From an uncultured Rhodospirillales bacterium (GTDB lineage: Bacteria > Pseudomonadota > Alphaproteobacteria > ATCC43930 > CGMCC-115725): a stretch of 64,000 nt of DNA. The DNA is taken from assembly GCA_903828515.1 (NCBI GenBank), contig CAIKMD010000007.1, positions 1,644,706-1,708,705 on the forward strand, in the 5' to 3' direction. Shown piece by piece: positions 54,727 to 63,832 of this stretch. A program made the position numbers and the translations under genes. Position 1 is the stretch's first letter; every line of letters starts with the position of its first letter. Below the pieces are notes generated by a model. That model ran no database searches, was not told the DNA's origin, and saw only the letters and a list, made by a program, of their open reading frames with translations.

Positions 54727-56162
54727 TGAGTGTGGGCGACGCCGACGAAGAGGAAATCGCGCGCCGCCGCCGCCATGCGATGGTGATCGCGAGCATCGTT
54801 TCCTTTGCCTTCTTCATGGAATCGCTCGACAGCACGGTGATCGTCACCGCGCTGCCGCAAATGGCGCGCAGTTTCGGGGCCAGCGCGGTTTCGCTCAGCG
54901 TCGGCATCAGCGCCTACATGTTGACTCTTGCGGTGATGATCCCGGCCAGCGGCTGGATCGCCGACCGGTTCGGCCCGCGCCGCGTATTCTGCTGCGCCAT
55001 CGGCATCTTCACCGTCGCCTCGATGATCTGCGGAATGAGCGACTCTTTGTGGGAGTTCGTCGCCGCGCGAGTTCTGCAAGGGGTCGGCGGCGCGATGATG
55101 TCGCCGGTCGGTCGCATCGTCGTGCTGCGCGCGACCGAGAAAGTGGATCTCGTCCGCATCCTGAATTTCATTTCGGCGCCGGGGCTGGTCGGCCCGATTC
55201 TCGGGCCGCCGGTCGGCGGGTTCCTCGCGACCTACGCCTCGTGGCGCTGGATTTTCTATCTCAACGTGCCGTTCGGCATCATCGGTATCGCGATGGCGTT
55301 CTATTTCATCCGGAATATCGATGATGTCGCGCGACGGCCGTTCGACTTTCTCGGGTTTCTGCTCAACGGCAGCGCCATGGTCAGCCTGATGTATGGGCTC
55401 GAAGTCGTCGCCGGTCCGGGATCGGATTGGCGGGTGGGCGGCCTGTTGATCGTCACCGGATTGGCGGTGGGATTCCTGGCGGCCCGGCACGCGCTGCGCG
55501 CCGATCATCCGCTGGTCGATCTGCGGGCGCTCAAGGTGAAGACCTACGCGGTGGTCAATTCGGGCGGCGCGATGTTCCGCATGTCGATGGCGGCGCCGAT
55601 GTTCCTGATGCCGCTGTTTTTTCAGGTCGGCCTTGGCATGAGCGCGTTCGCGTCCGGCATGTTGATCCTCGCCCATGCGACGGGCGATCTCGGGATCAAG
55701 GTGATCACGCGCCGCACGCTGCGCTATTTCGGATTCCGGGGCGTGCTGATCGGGACCGCCGTCCTCTTCACGGGTTTCGTCCTATCGTTCCTGTTTTTTA
55801 CCGCCGCCACGCCGGCGGTGGTGATTCTGGCGGTGCTGTTCGTCGGCGGCTGTGTGCGCTCGCTGCAGATGACCTCGCTTGGCTCGATGCAATTCGCCGA
55901 CATTCCGCCCGGCGAGATCACCGGCGCCTCGACCTTGTCGGGCGTCAATCAGCAACTGATCCGCGGGGTGGGTGTTTCGGTTGCGGCCGTGGTGCTCAAC
56001 CTCGCCATCGCGTTCCGCGGCGGCCAGATCGGCATTCCGACGGTGGCGGACTTCCACGTCGCCTTTTTCGTCGTCGCGGCGATCGGGCTCAGTTCGGTGC
56101 TGTGGTACTGGCCGCTGGAAAAGAACATCGGCGATCACGTCAGCGGCCGGCGGCCTTCCTAG
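54726..56162 (+). CDS. MFS transporter, DHA2 (EmrB/QacA-like) family
   Basis: 478 residues from the ATG at 54726 (its A is the last base of the preceding TGA). About 14 hydrophobic segments are visible. Motif A is GWIADRFGPRRVF and the DHA2 signature SLDSTVIVTALPQMARSFGAS is seen in the first helix. RVLQGVGGAMMSPVGRIVVLRA is the helix 4-5 region (motif C-like). H+-driven export of drugs or metabolites is the usual role. As the last gene behind a flavin monooxygenase and a hydrolase it may move a substrate or product of that pathway. The stop interlocks with the fdsD stop (CTAG). Confidence 0.9.
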   Translation: MSVGDADEEEIARRRRHAMVIASIVSFAFFMESLDSTVIVTALPQMARSFGASAVSLSVGISAYMLTLAVMIPASGWIADRFGPRRVFCCAIGIFTVASMICGMSDSLWEFVAARVLQGVGGAMMSPVGRIVVLRATEKVDLVRILNFISAPGLVGPILGPPVGGFLATYASWRWIFYLNVPFGIIGIAMAFYFIRNIDDVARRPFDFLGFLLNGSAMVSLMYGLEVVAGPGSDWRVGGLLIVTGLAVGFLAARHALRADHPLVDLRALKVKTYAVVNSGGAMFRMSMAAPMFLMPLFFQVGLGMSAFASGMLILAHATGDLGIKVITRRTLRYFGFRGVLIGTAVLFTGFVLSFLFFTAATPAVVILAVLFVGGCVRSLQMTSLGSMQFADIPPGEITGASTLSGVNQQLIRGVGVSVAAVVLNLAIAFRGGQIGIPTVADFHVAFFVVAAIGLSSVLWYWPLEKNIGDHVSGRRPS

Positions 56163-56392
56163 ACTTTGGGCGTCGCGGCTTCCGACTTAAGCGCCTGTAT
56201 CGCTTTCAGCACATAGGGCTGCAGGCCTTCGCCGTTTTCGTGATCGACATGCGCGAAGATCGCCTTGCGCATCCGGGGATCCCAGAATTTCTTGATGTGG
56301 TCGGCGGTGTTGGCGACCGCTTCCGCTTCGGGCTGATTCTGGAAGAATCGTCCGATCTGATTGGCCATATAGACGAGCTTGCCGGAGTCCAT
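56159..56392 (-). CDS. fdsD: formate dehydrogenase delta subunit
   Basis: 77 residues: KLVYMANQIGRFFQNQPEAEAVANTADHIKKFWDPRMRKAIFAHVDHENGEGLQPYVLKAIQAL. This is the small delta subunit of NAD-dependent, Mo-containing formate dehydrogenase, recognised by the MANQI..FF, the KFWDPRMR element and the final L-x-A-I-x-x-L. It has no cofactor of its own and helps assembly or stability. It is the last gene of fdsG-fdsB-fdsA-fdhD-fdsD, seven bases after fdhD, and ends in a CTAG shared with the MFS gene. Confidence 0.93.
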   Translation of the reverse strand: MDSGKLVYMANQIGRFFQNQPEAEAVANTADHIKKFWDPRMRKAIFAHVDHENGEGLQPYVLKAIQALKSEAATPKV

Positions 56393-56399
56393 GCTTGTT

Positions 56400-57209
56400 C
56401 TACCCGGTCACGATGCGTTCGTCGTGGGTGAACACCTCAAAGCCGTCGTCGCGCGCGATGGCGACAAGGGTGATCCCGGCTTCTTCCGCAAAGCGCAGCG
56501 CGAGCGCCGTCGGCGCCGAGATTGCGGCGATCATCGGCGCGCCGAGGATCGCGGCTTTCTGGATGAGTTCGACCGACACGCGGCTGGTCATCAGCACGAC
56601 GCCCTGTCTGGCGGGCGTTCCGCTACGCGCCAACGCGCCGACGAGCTTGTCCAATGCATTGTGCCGGCCGACATCCTCGCGCAGCGCGACGATACCGGTG
56701 CCGGGTTGCCAGAACGCGGCGGCGTGAACCGCATGGGCCTGGTGATTGAGAAGCTGCAACTCGCGCATCGAGGCAATCGCCGCGCCGAGGTCGGCGGCGC
56801 GGACGCGGCAATCCGACGTCACGCGCGGCGGCGGCTTCATCGCCTCGGCCAGGCTTTCGACGCCGCACAGCCCACAACCGGTCGGACCGGCAATGTAGCG
56901 GCGGTGATCGGTGAATTCAGCAATGCGTTCCTCGGCTAGCCACACGCGCAGTTCGATGCCGGTTTCGCTGGTGACGATTTCGAGGTCCTTGATCTCGTCG
57001 CGGCTCGCGATCACGCCGGCCGAGATGCTGAACCCGATGGCGAAATCCTCGAGATCGGCGGGCGTCGCCATCATCACCGCATAGGCAAAGCGGTTATAGG
57101 TGAAGGCGATCGCAGTTTCCTCGGGGATGGTGCGTTCGCCGGTCGACACGATTCCGTCACGCCAACGCGCACGCGTAACGCGCCGCACCGGTTCGATCGA
57201 ATCGCTCAT
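56400..57209 (-). CDS. fdhD: formate dehydrogenase accessory sulfurtransferase FdhD
   Basis: 269 residues from the ATG at 57209, overlapping the fdsA stop as ATGA; the frame to 57491 lies inside fdsA. FdhD takes sulfur from a cysteine desulfurase and sulfurates the bis-MGD cofactor of formate dehydrogenase. The conserved cysteine pair lies in [12 protein letters not shown]. Further family text: [50 protein letters not shown] and [30 protein letters not shown]. Its place in the fds operon matches fdsC of other alphaproteobacteria. Confidence 0.95.
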   Translation of the reverse strand: MSDSIEPVRRVTRARWRDGIVSTGERTIPEETAIAFTYNRFAYAVMMATPADLEDFAIGFSISAGVIASRDEIKDLEIVTSETGIELRVWLAEERIAEFTDHRRYIAGPTGCGLCGVESLAEAMKPPPRVTSDCRVRAADLGAAIASMRELQLLNHQAHAVHAAAFWQPGTGIVALREDVGRHNALDKLVGALARSGTPARQGVVLMTSRVSVELIQKAAILGAPMIAAISAPTALALRFAEEAGITLVAIARDDGFEVFTHDERIVTG

Positions 57210-60058
57210 TCGGCGGCCGGCACGGGAACGACCTGCGCGATGCGCCGGCTCTGGTCGGAATGCTCGCGGTATTCCGTCTGCCATTCCGTCGGTCCGTTGG
57301 ATGGCGCGACCTGTACGGCGGTCACCTTGTATTCGGGGCAATTGGTTGCCCAATCCGAATAGTCGGTCGTGACCACGTTCGCTTGCGTGGTCGGGTGATG
57401 GAACGTCGTATAGACCACGCCCGGCGCCACGCGATCGGTAATGCGAGCCCGCAGACTGGTCGCGCCGGCGCGGCTGTTGAGCCGGACCCAATCGCCGTCG
57501 CGCACGCCGCGTTCCTCGGCATCGTGGGGGTGGATTTCGAGCATATCCTCTTCGTGCCAGACCACGTTCTCGGTGCGCCGTGTCTGCGCGCCGACATTAT
57601 ACTGGCTGAGGATACGGCCTGTCGTCAGCAGCAAGGGGAAGCGCGGTCCCACCTTCTCGTCGGTGGGCACGTATTCGGTGATGAGGAAGTTGCCCTTGCC
57701 GCGCACGAACCCGCCGATATGCATGATCGGCGTGCCCTCGGGAGATTTCTCGTTGCAGGGCCATTGCACCGAGCCCATTTCTTCCAGCTTCGCATAGGAG
57801 ACGCCGGTGAAGGTTGGGGTCAGACGCGCGATCTCGTCCATGATCTCGGACGGGTGCGCGTAATTCATCTCGACGCCCATGGCCTTGGCCAGCGCCAGGG
57901 TGATTTCCCAATCCGCCATCCCGGCGCGCGGCGGCATGACCTTGCGCACGCGCCCGATGCGACGCTCGGCATTGGTGAAGGTGCCGTCCTTTTCGAGGAA
58001 GGTCGAACCGGGCAGGAACACATGGGCGTAATTGGCGGTTTCGTTCAGGAACAGATCCTGCACGATGACGCATTCCATCGCCGAAAGGCCGGCGATGACG
58101 TGCTTGGCGTCGGGGTCGGACTGAGCGATATCCTCGCCTTGGACATAGAGCCCCTTGAAGGTGCCATCGACCGCCGCGTCGAGCATGTTCGGAATGCGCA
58201 GGCCCGGCTCGGCATCGAGCGTCACGCCCCAGGCCTGTTCGAACAGATGACGGGTGGTGTCGTCGGAAATATGGCGATAGCCCGGAAGTTCGTGCGGGAA
58301 CGAGCCCATGTCGCACGCGCCCTGGACGTTATTCTGACCGCGCAGCGGATTCACACCGACGCCGCGACGGCCGATATTGCCGGTCGCCATCGCGAGATTG
58401 GCCATCGCCATCACGGTCGTCGAACCCTGGCTGTGCTCGGTGACGCCGAGCCCGTAATAGATCGCCGCATTGCCGCCGGTCGCATAGAGCCGCGCGGCGG
58501 CGCGGATCGTCTCCGCCGGTACGCCGGTGAAATGCGCGGCGGTCTCGGGGCTGTTTTCCGGCCGGCTCACGAATTCGGCCCAATCGGCGAAGGCGTCGAT
58601 CTCGCAACGCTCGCGGACGAAGTCCTGATCGAACAGGCTTTCGGTGACGACGACATGCGCCAGTGCGTTGAGCATCGCGACGTTCGTGCCGGGGCGAAGC
58701 GGCAAATGATAATCGGCCTCGACATGGGCCGAGCGGACGAGGTCGATGCGGCGCGGATCGACGACGATGAGCCTGGCGCCTTCGCGCAGACGCTTTTTCA
58801 TGCGCGAGGCAAAGACCGGATGCGCGTCGGTCGGATTGGCACCGATGACGATGATGACGTCGGTCTCTTCGACCGAATCGAAATCCTGCGTTCCGGCCGA
58901 GGTGCCGAAGGTCTTGCTGAGTCCATAGCCGGTCGGCGAATGGCACACCCGGGCACAGGTGTCGGTGTTGTTGTTGCCGAATACCGCGCGGATCATCTTC
59001 TGGACGAGATAGGTTTCCTCGTTGGTGCAGCGCGACGACGTGATGCCGCCGATCGAATTACGGCCGTATTGGCCCTGGATGCGGCGCAACTCCGAGGCGG
59101 CATGACCGATCGCCTCGTCCCAGCTCACTTCGCGCCAGGGATCGGTGATCCTGGCGCGGATCATCGGCTTGAGGATCCGGTCGCGGTGATTGGTGTAACC
59201 CCAGGCGAACCGGCCTTTGACGCAGGAATGGCCGTGATTGGCCTTGCCGTCTTTCCACGGCACCATGCGGACGACTTCGTTGCCACGCATCTCGGCCTTG
59301 AAGCTGCACCCGACACCGCAATAGGCGCAGGTCGTGACCACCGAATGCTCCGGCTGACCGATCTCGATGACGGATTTTTCCATCAGCGTCGCGGTCGGGC
59401 AGGCCTGCACGCAGGCGCCGCACGAGACGCATTCGGAGCCGAGGAAACCCTCGTCCATGCCGGCCGCGACATGCGAGGCGAAACCGCGCCCGTCGATGGT
59501 CAGCGCGAAGGTGCCTTGCACCTCTTCGCAGGCGCGCACGCAGCGCGAGCAGACGATGCACTTGCTGGCGTCGAAAGTGAAATAGGGATTGGAGGTGTCC
59601 TTCGCTGCCCCCAGATGATTCTCGCCCGCATAGCCGTAGCGCACTTCGCGCAGGCCGACCGCGCCGGCCATGTCCTGCAATTCGCAATCGCCGTTGGCGG
59701 CGCAGGTCAGGCAGTCGAGCGGGTGATCGGAGATATAGAGTTCCATCACGTTGCGGCGGAGCTTCTTCAACCGCTCGTTCTGGGTCGTCACCACCATGCC
59801 TTCGGCGACGGGCGTGGTGCAGGAGGCCGGCGTGCCGGCGCGTCCCTGAATCTCGACGAGGCAGAGGCGGCACGAACCGAAGGCGTCGACCATGTCGGTG
59901 GCACAGAGCTTCGGCACCTTGATGCCGGCTTCCATCGCCGCGCGCATCACCGAGGTGCCTTCGGGTACCGCGATTTCGAATCCGTCGATGGTAAGCGATA
60001 CGGTTTTGTCCGACGTGGAGCGTCGCGTGCCGTAATCGGTTTCTTCGATAAGCGACAT
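57206..60058 (-). CDS. fdsA: NAD-dependent formate dehydrogenase, alpha (molybdenum) subunit
   Basis: 950 residues. An N-terminal [2Fe-2S] domain ([19 protein letters not shown]) is followed by a His/Cys-ligated cluster and two ferredoxin-type [4Fe-4S] sites ([15 protein letters not shown] and [16 protein letters not shown]). The molybdopterin domain then has its own cluster ([14 protein letters not shown] ... [12 protein letters not shown]). The active-site cysteine is in [16 protein letters not shown] (Cys, not Sec, with the adjacent His), followed by a C-terminal bis-MGD-binding domain ([25 protein letters not shown]). It oxidises formate to CO2. fdsB lies nine bases upstream, and the stop overlaps fdhD (ATGA). 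Confidence 0.97.
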   Translation of the reverse strand: MSLIEETDYGTRRSTSDKTVSLTIDGFEIAVPEGTSVMRAAMEAGIKVPKLCATDMVDAFGSCRLCLVEIQGRAGTPASCTTPVAEGMVVTTQNERLKKLRRNVMELYISDHPLDCLTCAANGDCELQDMAGAVGLREVRYGYAGENHLGAAKDTSNPYFTFDASKCIVCSRCVRACEEVQGTFALTIDGRGFASHVAAGMDEGFLGSECVSCGACVQACPTATLMEKSVIEIGQPEHSVVTTCAYCGVGCSFKAEMRGNEVVRMVPWKDGKANHGHSCVKGRFAWGYTNHRDRILKPMIRARITDPWREVSWDEAIGHAASELRRIQGQYGRNSIGGITSSRCTNEETYLVQKMIRAVFGNNNTDTCARVCHSPTGYGLSKTFGTSAGTQDFDSVEETDVIIVIGANPTDAHPVFASRMKKRLREGARLIVVDPRRIDLVRSAHVEADYHLPLRPGTNVAMLNALAHVVVTESLFDQDFVRERCEIDAFADWAEFVSRPENSPETAAHFTGVPAETIRAAARLYATGGNAAIYYGLGVTEHSQGSTTVMAMANLAMATGNIGRRGVGVNPLRGQNNVQGACDMGSFPHELPGYRHISDDTTRHLFEQAWGVTLDAEPGLRIPNMLDAAVDGTFKGLYVQGEDIAQSDPDAKHVIAGLSAMECVIVQDLFLNETANYAHVFLPGSTFLEKDGTFTNAERRIGRVRKVMPPRAGMADWEITLALAKAMGVEMNYAHPSEIMDEIARLTPTFTGVSYAKLEEMGSVQWPCNEKSPEGTPIMHIGGFVRGKGNFLITEYVPTDEKVGPRFPLLLTTGRILSQYNVGAQTRRTENVVWHEEDMLEIHPHDAEERGVRDGDWVRLNSRAGATSLRARITDRVAPGVVYTTFHHPTTQANVVTTDYSDWATNCPEYKVTAVQVAPSNGPTEWQTEYREHSDQSRRIAQVVPVPAAE

Positions 60059-60067
60059 GAGGGCCTC

Positions 60068-61627
60068 CTAAGCGGCCACGACAGCGCCCGAGCGGGCGAT
60101 GCCGAAATCTTCGGGGAAATGCGTAAGCGCGCTTGTCACGGGGTAGGGCACGAAACCGCCGAGCGCGCAGAGCGAGCCGAGCTTCATCGTTTCGCAAAGT
60201 TCGGTGAGCAGGGCCAGGTTCTCCGGCCGGCGGTCGCCGCGAACGATCTTGTCGATCACCTCGACACCGCGGGTCGAGCCGATCCGGCACGGCGTGCATT
60301 TGCCGCAGGATTCGATCGAGCAGAATTCCATCGCGAAACGCGCTTGCTTCGCCATGTCGACCGTGTCGTCGAAGACGACCACGCCGCCATGGCCGATCAG
60401 GCCGTTCTTGGCGGTGAAGGCTTCATAGTCGAAGGGCGTATCGAACAGCGCGCGCGGGAAATACGAACCGAGTGGTCCACCCACCTGAACGGCGCGAATA
60501 GGGCGGCCGGTCGCTGTGCCGCCGCCGATGTCATCGACGAGTTCGCCGAGCGTCACGCCGAACGCTGCTTCGAACAGGCCGCGATATTTGAGATTGCCGG
60601 CGAGTTGGATCGGCATGGTGCCGCGCGAACGCCCGAGGCCGAAATCGCGGTAGGCTGCAGCGCCCTCGGCGAGAATGATCGGCACGGTGGCGAGCGAGAT
60701 CACGTTGTTGACGACGGTCGGCATACCGAACGCGCCTTTATGCGCAGGCAACGGCGGCTTTGCGCGCACGACGCCGCGCTTGCCCTCGAGGCTGTCGAGC
60801 AGGGCGGTTTCCTCGCCACAAACATAGGCGCCGGCGCCGACGCGAATCTCCATATCGAAATCGTAAGCCGAGCCGAGGATGTTTGCTCCGAGCAGCTTCT
60901 CGCGTCGCGCGATGACGATGGCGCGGCCGAGGATCTCGATGGCATGCGGATATTCAGAACGGATATAGACGAAACCCTTGGTGGCGCCCGCCGCGATCCC
61001 GGCGATCGCCATGCCTTCGATCAGGACGAAGGGATCGCCCTCCATGATCATGCGATCAGCGAAGGTGCCGGAATCGCCTTCGTCGGCATTACAGACGATA
61101 TATTTCTGCGCGGCGGAAGCCTGCGCCGTGGTGCGCCATTTGATGCCGGTCGGGAAGCCCGCGCCGCCGCGACCGCGCAGGCCCGAATTCACCACTTCTT
61201 CGATGGTCGCGGTTGGCCCCAATGAGATCGCTTTCTCGAGGCCGACAAACCCACCATGCGCGCGATAATCCTGCGGTGAGAGCCGGTCGACGATACCGCA
61301 GCGCGCGAAGGTGAGGCGGGTCTGACGCTTCAAGAACGGAATCTCTTCGGGCTTGCCGAGCCGCAGCGCGTGCGGTCCGCCGTCGAGCAATCCCGCATCG
61401 AACAACGCCTCGACATCGCTCGCTTGAACCGGTCCATAAGCGATACGGCCTTCCGGCGTTGCGACTTCGATCATCGGTTCGAGCCAGAACAGTCCGCGCG
61501 AGCCGGTACGCACGATCTCGATCTTCAGGCCGCGATGTTGTTCGGCCGCGATGATCGCGCGCTCGACCTCGTCGGCGCCGAGCGCCAGCGCGCCGGCATC
61601 GCGCGAGATGAAGATACGCGGCGTCAT
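60068..61627 (-). CDS. fdsB: NAD-dependent formate dehydrogenase, beta (NuoF-like, FMN/NADH) subunit
   Basis: 519 residues with a NuoF-type core. Glycine-rich NADH/FMN sites: GRGGAGFPTGIKW, CNADEGDSGTFADRMIMEGDP and GAGAYVCGEETALLDSLEG. The [4Fe-4S] site is ESCGKCTPCRIGSTRG. An extra N-terminal thioredoxin-like part (about 1-110, RIFISRDAGALALGADEVERAI) carries none of the usual cluster cysteines. It hands electrons to NAD+. The ATG at 61627 overlaps the fdsG stop as ATGA. Together with fdsG and fdsA it makes the soluble diaphorase plus Mo unit. Confidence 0.97.
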   Translation of the reverse strand: MTPRIFISRDAGALALGADEVERAIIAAEQHRGLKIEIVRTGSRGLFWLEPMIEVATPEGRIAYGPVQASDVEALFDAGLLDGGPHALRLGKPEEIPFLKRQTRLTFARCGIVDRLSPQDYRAHGGFVGLEKAISLGPTATIEEVVNSGLRGRGGAGFPTGIKWRTTAQASAAQKYIVCNADEGDSGTFADRMIMEGDPFVLIEGMAIAGIAAGATKGFVYIRSEYPHAIEILGRAIVIARREKLLGANILGSAYDFDMEIRVGAGAYVCGEETALLDSLEGKRGVVRAKPPLPAHKGAFGMPTVVNNVISLATVPIILAEGAAAYRDFGLGRSRGTMPIQLAGNLKYRGLFEAAFGVTLGELVDDIGGGTATGRPIRAVQVGGPLGSYFPRALFDTPFDYEAFTAKNGLIGHGGVVVFDDTVDMAKQARFAMEFCSIESCGKCTPCRIGSTRGVEVIDKIVRGDRRPENLALLTELCETMKLGSLCALGGFVPYPVTSALTHFPEDFGIARSGAVVAA

Positions 61628-62106
61628 GGTTGCCTCGCCTGCGCGAGCAAGGCGGCGAGACGTTTTTCATCGAGACCGCCATGGACCTTGCCGTCGAGCA
61701 TCGCCGCCGGCGCACACGCGCAAAGCCCGAGACAGAAGACGGGTTCCAGCGTGGTGCGCCCGTCCCCGGTGGTCTCATGCCAGTCGATCTGCAAGTGCTG
61801 GCGCGCCTGCGCGGCAAGCGTGTCGGCGCCCATCGACTGACAAGCCTCGGCGCGGCAAAGCTTCAGCACGTGACTGCCCGGCTTGGTGTCGCGAAAGTCG
61901 TGATAGAAAGTGACGATGCCGTGCATTTCGGCACGCGACAGGTTGAGGGCCAAGGCGACCATCGGCACCGCGTCGTGCGGGACGTGACCGAATGCCTCCT
62001 GCAAGGCATGGAGGATCGGCAGCGCGGCCCCTTGCCGATGGGTATGCGCGGCGATGATGTCGGCGGCGCGCGGGGCGCTCCAATCCTCGAAACTCGGCAT
62101 GACCAT
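61624..62106 (-). CDS. fdsG: NAD-dependent formate dehydrogenase, gamma (NuoE-like) subunit
   Basis: 160 residues from the ATG at 62106 (an ATG at 62100 and a TTG at 62118 are alternatives). It is a thioredoxin-like [2Fe-2S] protein: helical N-terminus (PILHALQEAFGHVPHDAVPMVALALNLSRAEMHGIVTFYHDF) and four cluster cysteines in LCRAEACQSMGA and FCLGLCACAPAAML. Relays electrons between FMN and the Fe-S chain. It is the promoter-proximal gene of the fds operon; palindromes fill the 86-base gap back to the LysR gene. Confidence 0.95.
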   Translation of the reverse strand: MVMPSFEDWSAPRAADIIAAHTHRQGAALPILHALQEAFGHVPHDAVPMVALALNLSRAEMHGIVTFYHDFRDTKPGSHVLKLCRAEACQSMGADTLAAQARQHLQIDWHETTGDGRTTLEPVFCLGLCACAPAAMLDGKVHGGLDEKRLAALLAQARQP

Positions 62107-62110
62107 CGAA

Positions 62111-62126
62111 CCTATCAATCGATAGG
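62111..62126. promoter_or_regulatory. inverted repeat just upstream of fdsG
   Basis: CCTATC (62111-62116) and GATAGG (62121-62126) are inverted around AATC, five bases from the fdsG ATG. It shares the CTATCAAT core with the larger repeat at 62177-62195. Its position could put a regulator or mRNA fold over the ribosome site. Possible FdsR/LysR half-site cluster; this is by symmetry only. Confidence 0.4.
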
Positions 62127-62170
62127 TTGATTCAAGGCTAAAAAGCCGAGCGATTCAATAGAATGAACCC

Positions 62171-62195
62171 ATCATATGATAGATAAAATCTATCA
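62171..62195. promoter_or_regulatory. overlapping palindromes between the LysR gene and fdsG (probable operator)
   Basis: TGATAGAT (62177-62184) and ATCTATCA (62188-62195) form a perfect inverted repeat around AAA, of the size and shape of a LysR-type binding site. It overlaps a perfect ATCATATGAT palindrome (62171-62180). The right arm includes the LysR gene's stop codon. Placement in front of fdsG fits control of the formate dehydrogenase operon by the adjacent regulator; no binding is shown. Confidence 0.5.
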
Positions 62196-63107
62196 ATGGG
62201 CGGCTAATTCCGCATCCAGGGTGGGTGCCACCTTGAGCGCCTCGGCGACGAGGGCGGCGGTCACGGGGGTCATCGGCTCGCGGTTGGGAACGATCAGGCC
62301 GATCGTGTGGACGGCGGTCGGCTCGACGATCGGGATCGAGCGGACCGAACCAGTCAGGCCCAGCGTTTCGCCGAGGATCGCCGGCATCACGCTCGCCCAC
62401 CGGCCGGTGCGGACATGCGAGAACAGCACGATCATCGAATTGGATTCGAGCGTTGGCGCGGGGTCGTCGATCCCGGCCTCGCGCAGCAGATGATTGATGA
62501 TGCGCCGATTCTGCATGTCGGGCGTCAGCAGGCAGAGCGGGATACCGCCGACCTCGGCCCAGGTGACCTGCTTGCGATTGCCGAGCTTGCTGTCGGCCGA
62601 AATCAGCAGGCGATATTGCTCGCGATAGAGCGGAATGGCGCGGGCGCGCCCGATTGGCTCGTTATCGAGATAGGAGATGCCGGCATCGATCTCGAGATTG
62701 TCGAGCGCCGCGAGCACTTCGCTCGACGTGCAGGACTTCACCGTAAAACGCACGTCGGGATGCCGCGCGTGATAAGGGGTCGTCAGCGCCGAGACCATTG
62801 CCAAGGCGGTCGGGATCGCCGCGAGCCGAAGACTGCCGACCAATTGTCCCTGCTTCAGCGCGCGTACTTCCTGGCGCATCGTGCGCACGTCGCCGACGAT
62901 GCGCTTGGCCCAATCCAGCACGCGTTCGCCTTCGGGCGTCAACGCCTGAAACCGCGAACCGCGCGTGACCAATAAAATGCCGAGGGTGTCCTCGAGTTGC
63001 TTGAGGCCCGCCGAGAGCGTCGGTTGCGTGACGCCGCACGCCTCGGCGGCGCGGCCGAAATGCCGCTCGCGCGCCAGTGCCAGTAAAAATTCGAGCTTGT
63101 CGATCAC
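62193..63107 (-). CDS. LysR-family transcriptional regulator, probable regulator of the fds operon
   Basis: 304 residues. The N-terminal winged helix-turn-helix starts DKLEFLLALARERHFGRAAEACGVTQPTLSAGLKQLEDTLGILLVTR, followed by the effector-binding domain (GSLRLAAIPTALAMVSALTTPYHARHPDVRFTVKSCTSSEVLAALDNLEIDAGISYL). The start is a GTG at 63107, two bases behind the stop of the GlcG-like gene, so it is probably coupled to that gene. It lies just upstream of fdsG on the same strand, the position of FdsR in other formate dehydrogenase clusters; the identity as FdsR is inferred. Confidence 0.9.
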   Translation of the reverse strand: MIDKLEFLLALARERHFGRAAEACGVTQPTLSAGLKQLEDTLGILLVTRGSRFQALTPEGERVLDWAKRIVGDVRTMRQEVRALKQGQLVGSLRLAAIPTALAMVSALTTPYHARHPDVRFTVKSCTSSEVLAALDNLEIDAGISYLDNEPIGRARAIPLYREQYRLLISADSKLGNRKQVTWAEVGGIPLCLLTPDMQNRRIINHLLREAGIDDPAPTLESNSMIVLFSHVRTGRWASVMPAILGETLGLTGSVRSIPIVEPTAVHTIGLIVPNREPMTPVTAALVAEALKVAPTLDAELAAH

Positions 63108-63109
63108 GC

Positions 63110-63613
63110 CTATTTCAATCGGTCGCTGATCTTGGCGAGGCCGGCCAACGCGCAGGCTTCATCCTTGTCGCCGCCGGGCGCTCCCGAAGCGGCAATCGCG
63201 CCGATGGTCTCGGTGCCGACCTTGATCGGCACGCCGCCGAAGCCGGTCGCGATCTGTGGGTCGTAGACGCCAGGGTTGAAGGCGCCAGGTGTTTCGAGGC
63301 GCTTGGTGAAATCGCCCGTCGAAACCCCGAGTATCGCCGAGGTATAGGCTTTGCGGCGGCTGACTTCGCGGCCGACCGGGCCGGCACCGTCGCCGATGAG
63401 AACGAGTTTCGGCAGGCCGCTGCGATCGGCGATCGTGACCGTCATGTTCCAGCCCTGCGCCTTGCACGACGCCATTGCTGCCTGCGCCGCTTCGACCGCT
63501 AGTTCGGCGGTCAGCAAATGGCGGGTTTCCGTCGGCAACCCGTCGGCGCGCGCCTGCGTGGCGGTAAAAGATGCGAGGCAAACGGTCATCGCGAGCGCTC
63601 CGAAACGGTTCAT
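63110..63613 (-). CDS. exported GlcG/HbpS (DUF336) family protein
   Basis: 167 residues with a signal peptide (FGALAMTVCLASFTATQARA-DG). The remaining domain is a complete GlcG/HbpS fold: LTAELAVEAAQAAMASCKAQGWNMTVTIADRSGLPKLVLIGDGAGPVGREVSRRKAYTSAILG, then PGVYDPQIATGFGGVPIKVGTETIGAIAASGAPGGDKDEACALAGL. HbpS binds haem and senses redox; GlcG relatives have unknown roles. It precedes the LysR gene by two bases on the same strand, so the order is glcG-like, lysR, fdsGBA-fdhD-fdsD, possibly one transcription path. Confidence 0.85.
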   Translation of the reverse strand: MNRFGALAMTVCLASFTATQARADGLPTETRHLLTAELAVEAAQAAMASCKAQGWNMTVTIADRSGLPKLVLIGDGAGPVGREVSRRKAYTSAILGVSTGDFTKRLETPGAFNPGVYDPQIATGFGGVPIKVGTETIGAIAASGAPGGDKDEACALAGLAKISDRLK

Positions 63614-63738
63614 GGTTTCTCTCCCTGTTGAATGCCGAGTCCGTTACCGTCGGACATGGCGCCAAGCTTGTCCTTTCCGGCTCGAGCTTGCAACCGCATC
63701 GCGAAAACCATAGAAGGAGACAGGCTTTCGCGGCATTT

Positions 63739-63815
63739 CGGGGCGTAGCTCAGCCTGGTAGAGCGCTAGCTTTGGGAGCTAGAAGCCGGAGGTTCGAATC
63801 CTCTCGCCCCGACCA
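63739..63815 (+). tRNA. tRNA-Pro (anticodon TGG)
   Basis: 77 bases. Acceptor arm CGGGGCG (63739-63745) pairs with CGCCCCG before the discriminator A and an encoded CCA (63813-63815). The D arm holds AGCTCAGCCTGGTAGAGC, the anticodon stem CTAGC/GCTAG frames the loop TTTGGGA with anticodon TGG (reads CCA and other Pro codons), and the T arm contains GGTTCGAATCC. All four arms are intact. Confidence 0.97.
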
Positions 63816-63832
63816 ACAGCAGGACCAAGCCC

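Noticed and set aside
57260-61225. A 1321-codon open frame on the plus strand, opposite fdsA and fdsB
   Set aside because: It mirrors the third-codon-position G/C bias of the real fds genes, has Arg/Gly/Asp-rich low-information protein text and no domain; it is a shadow of genuine genes.
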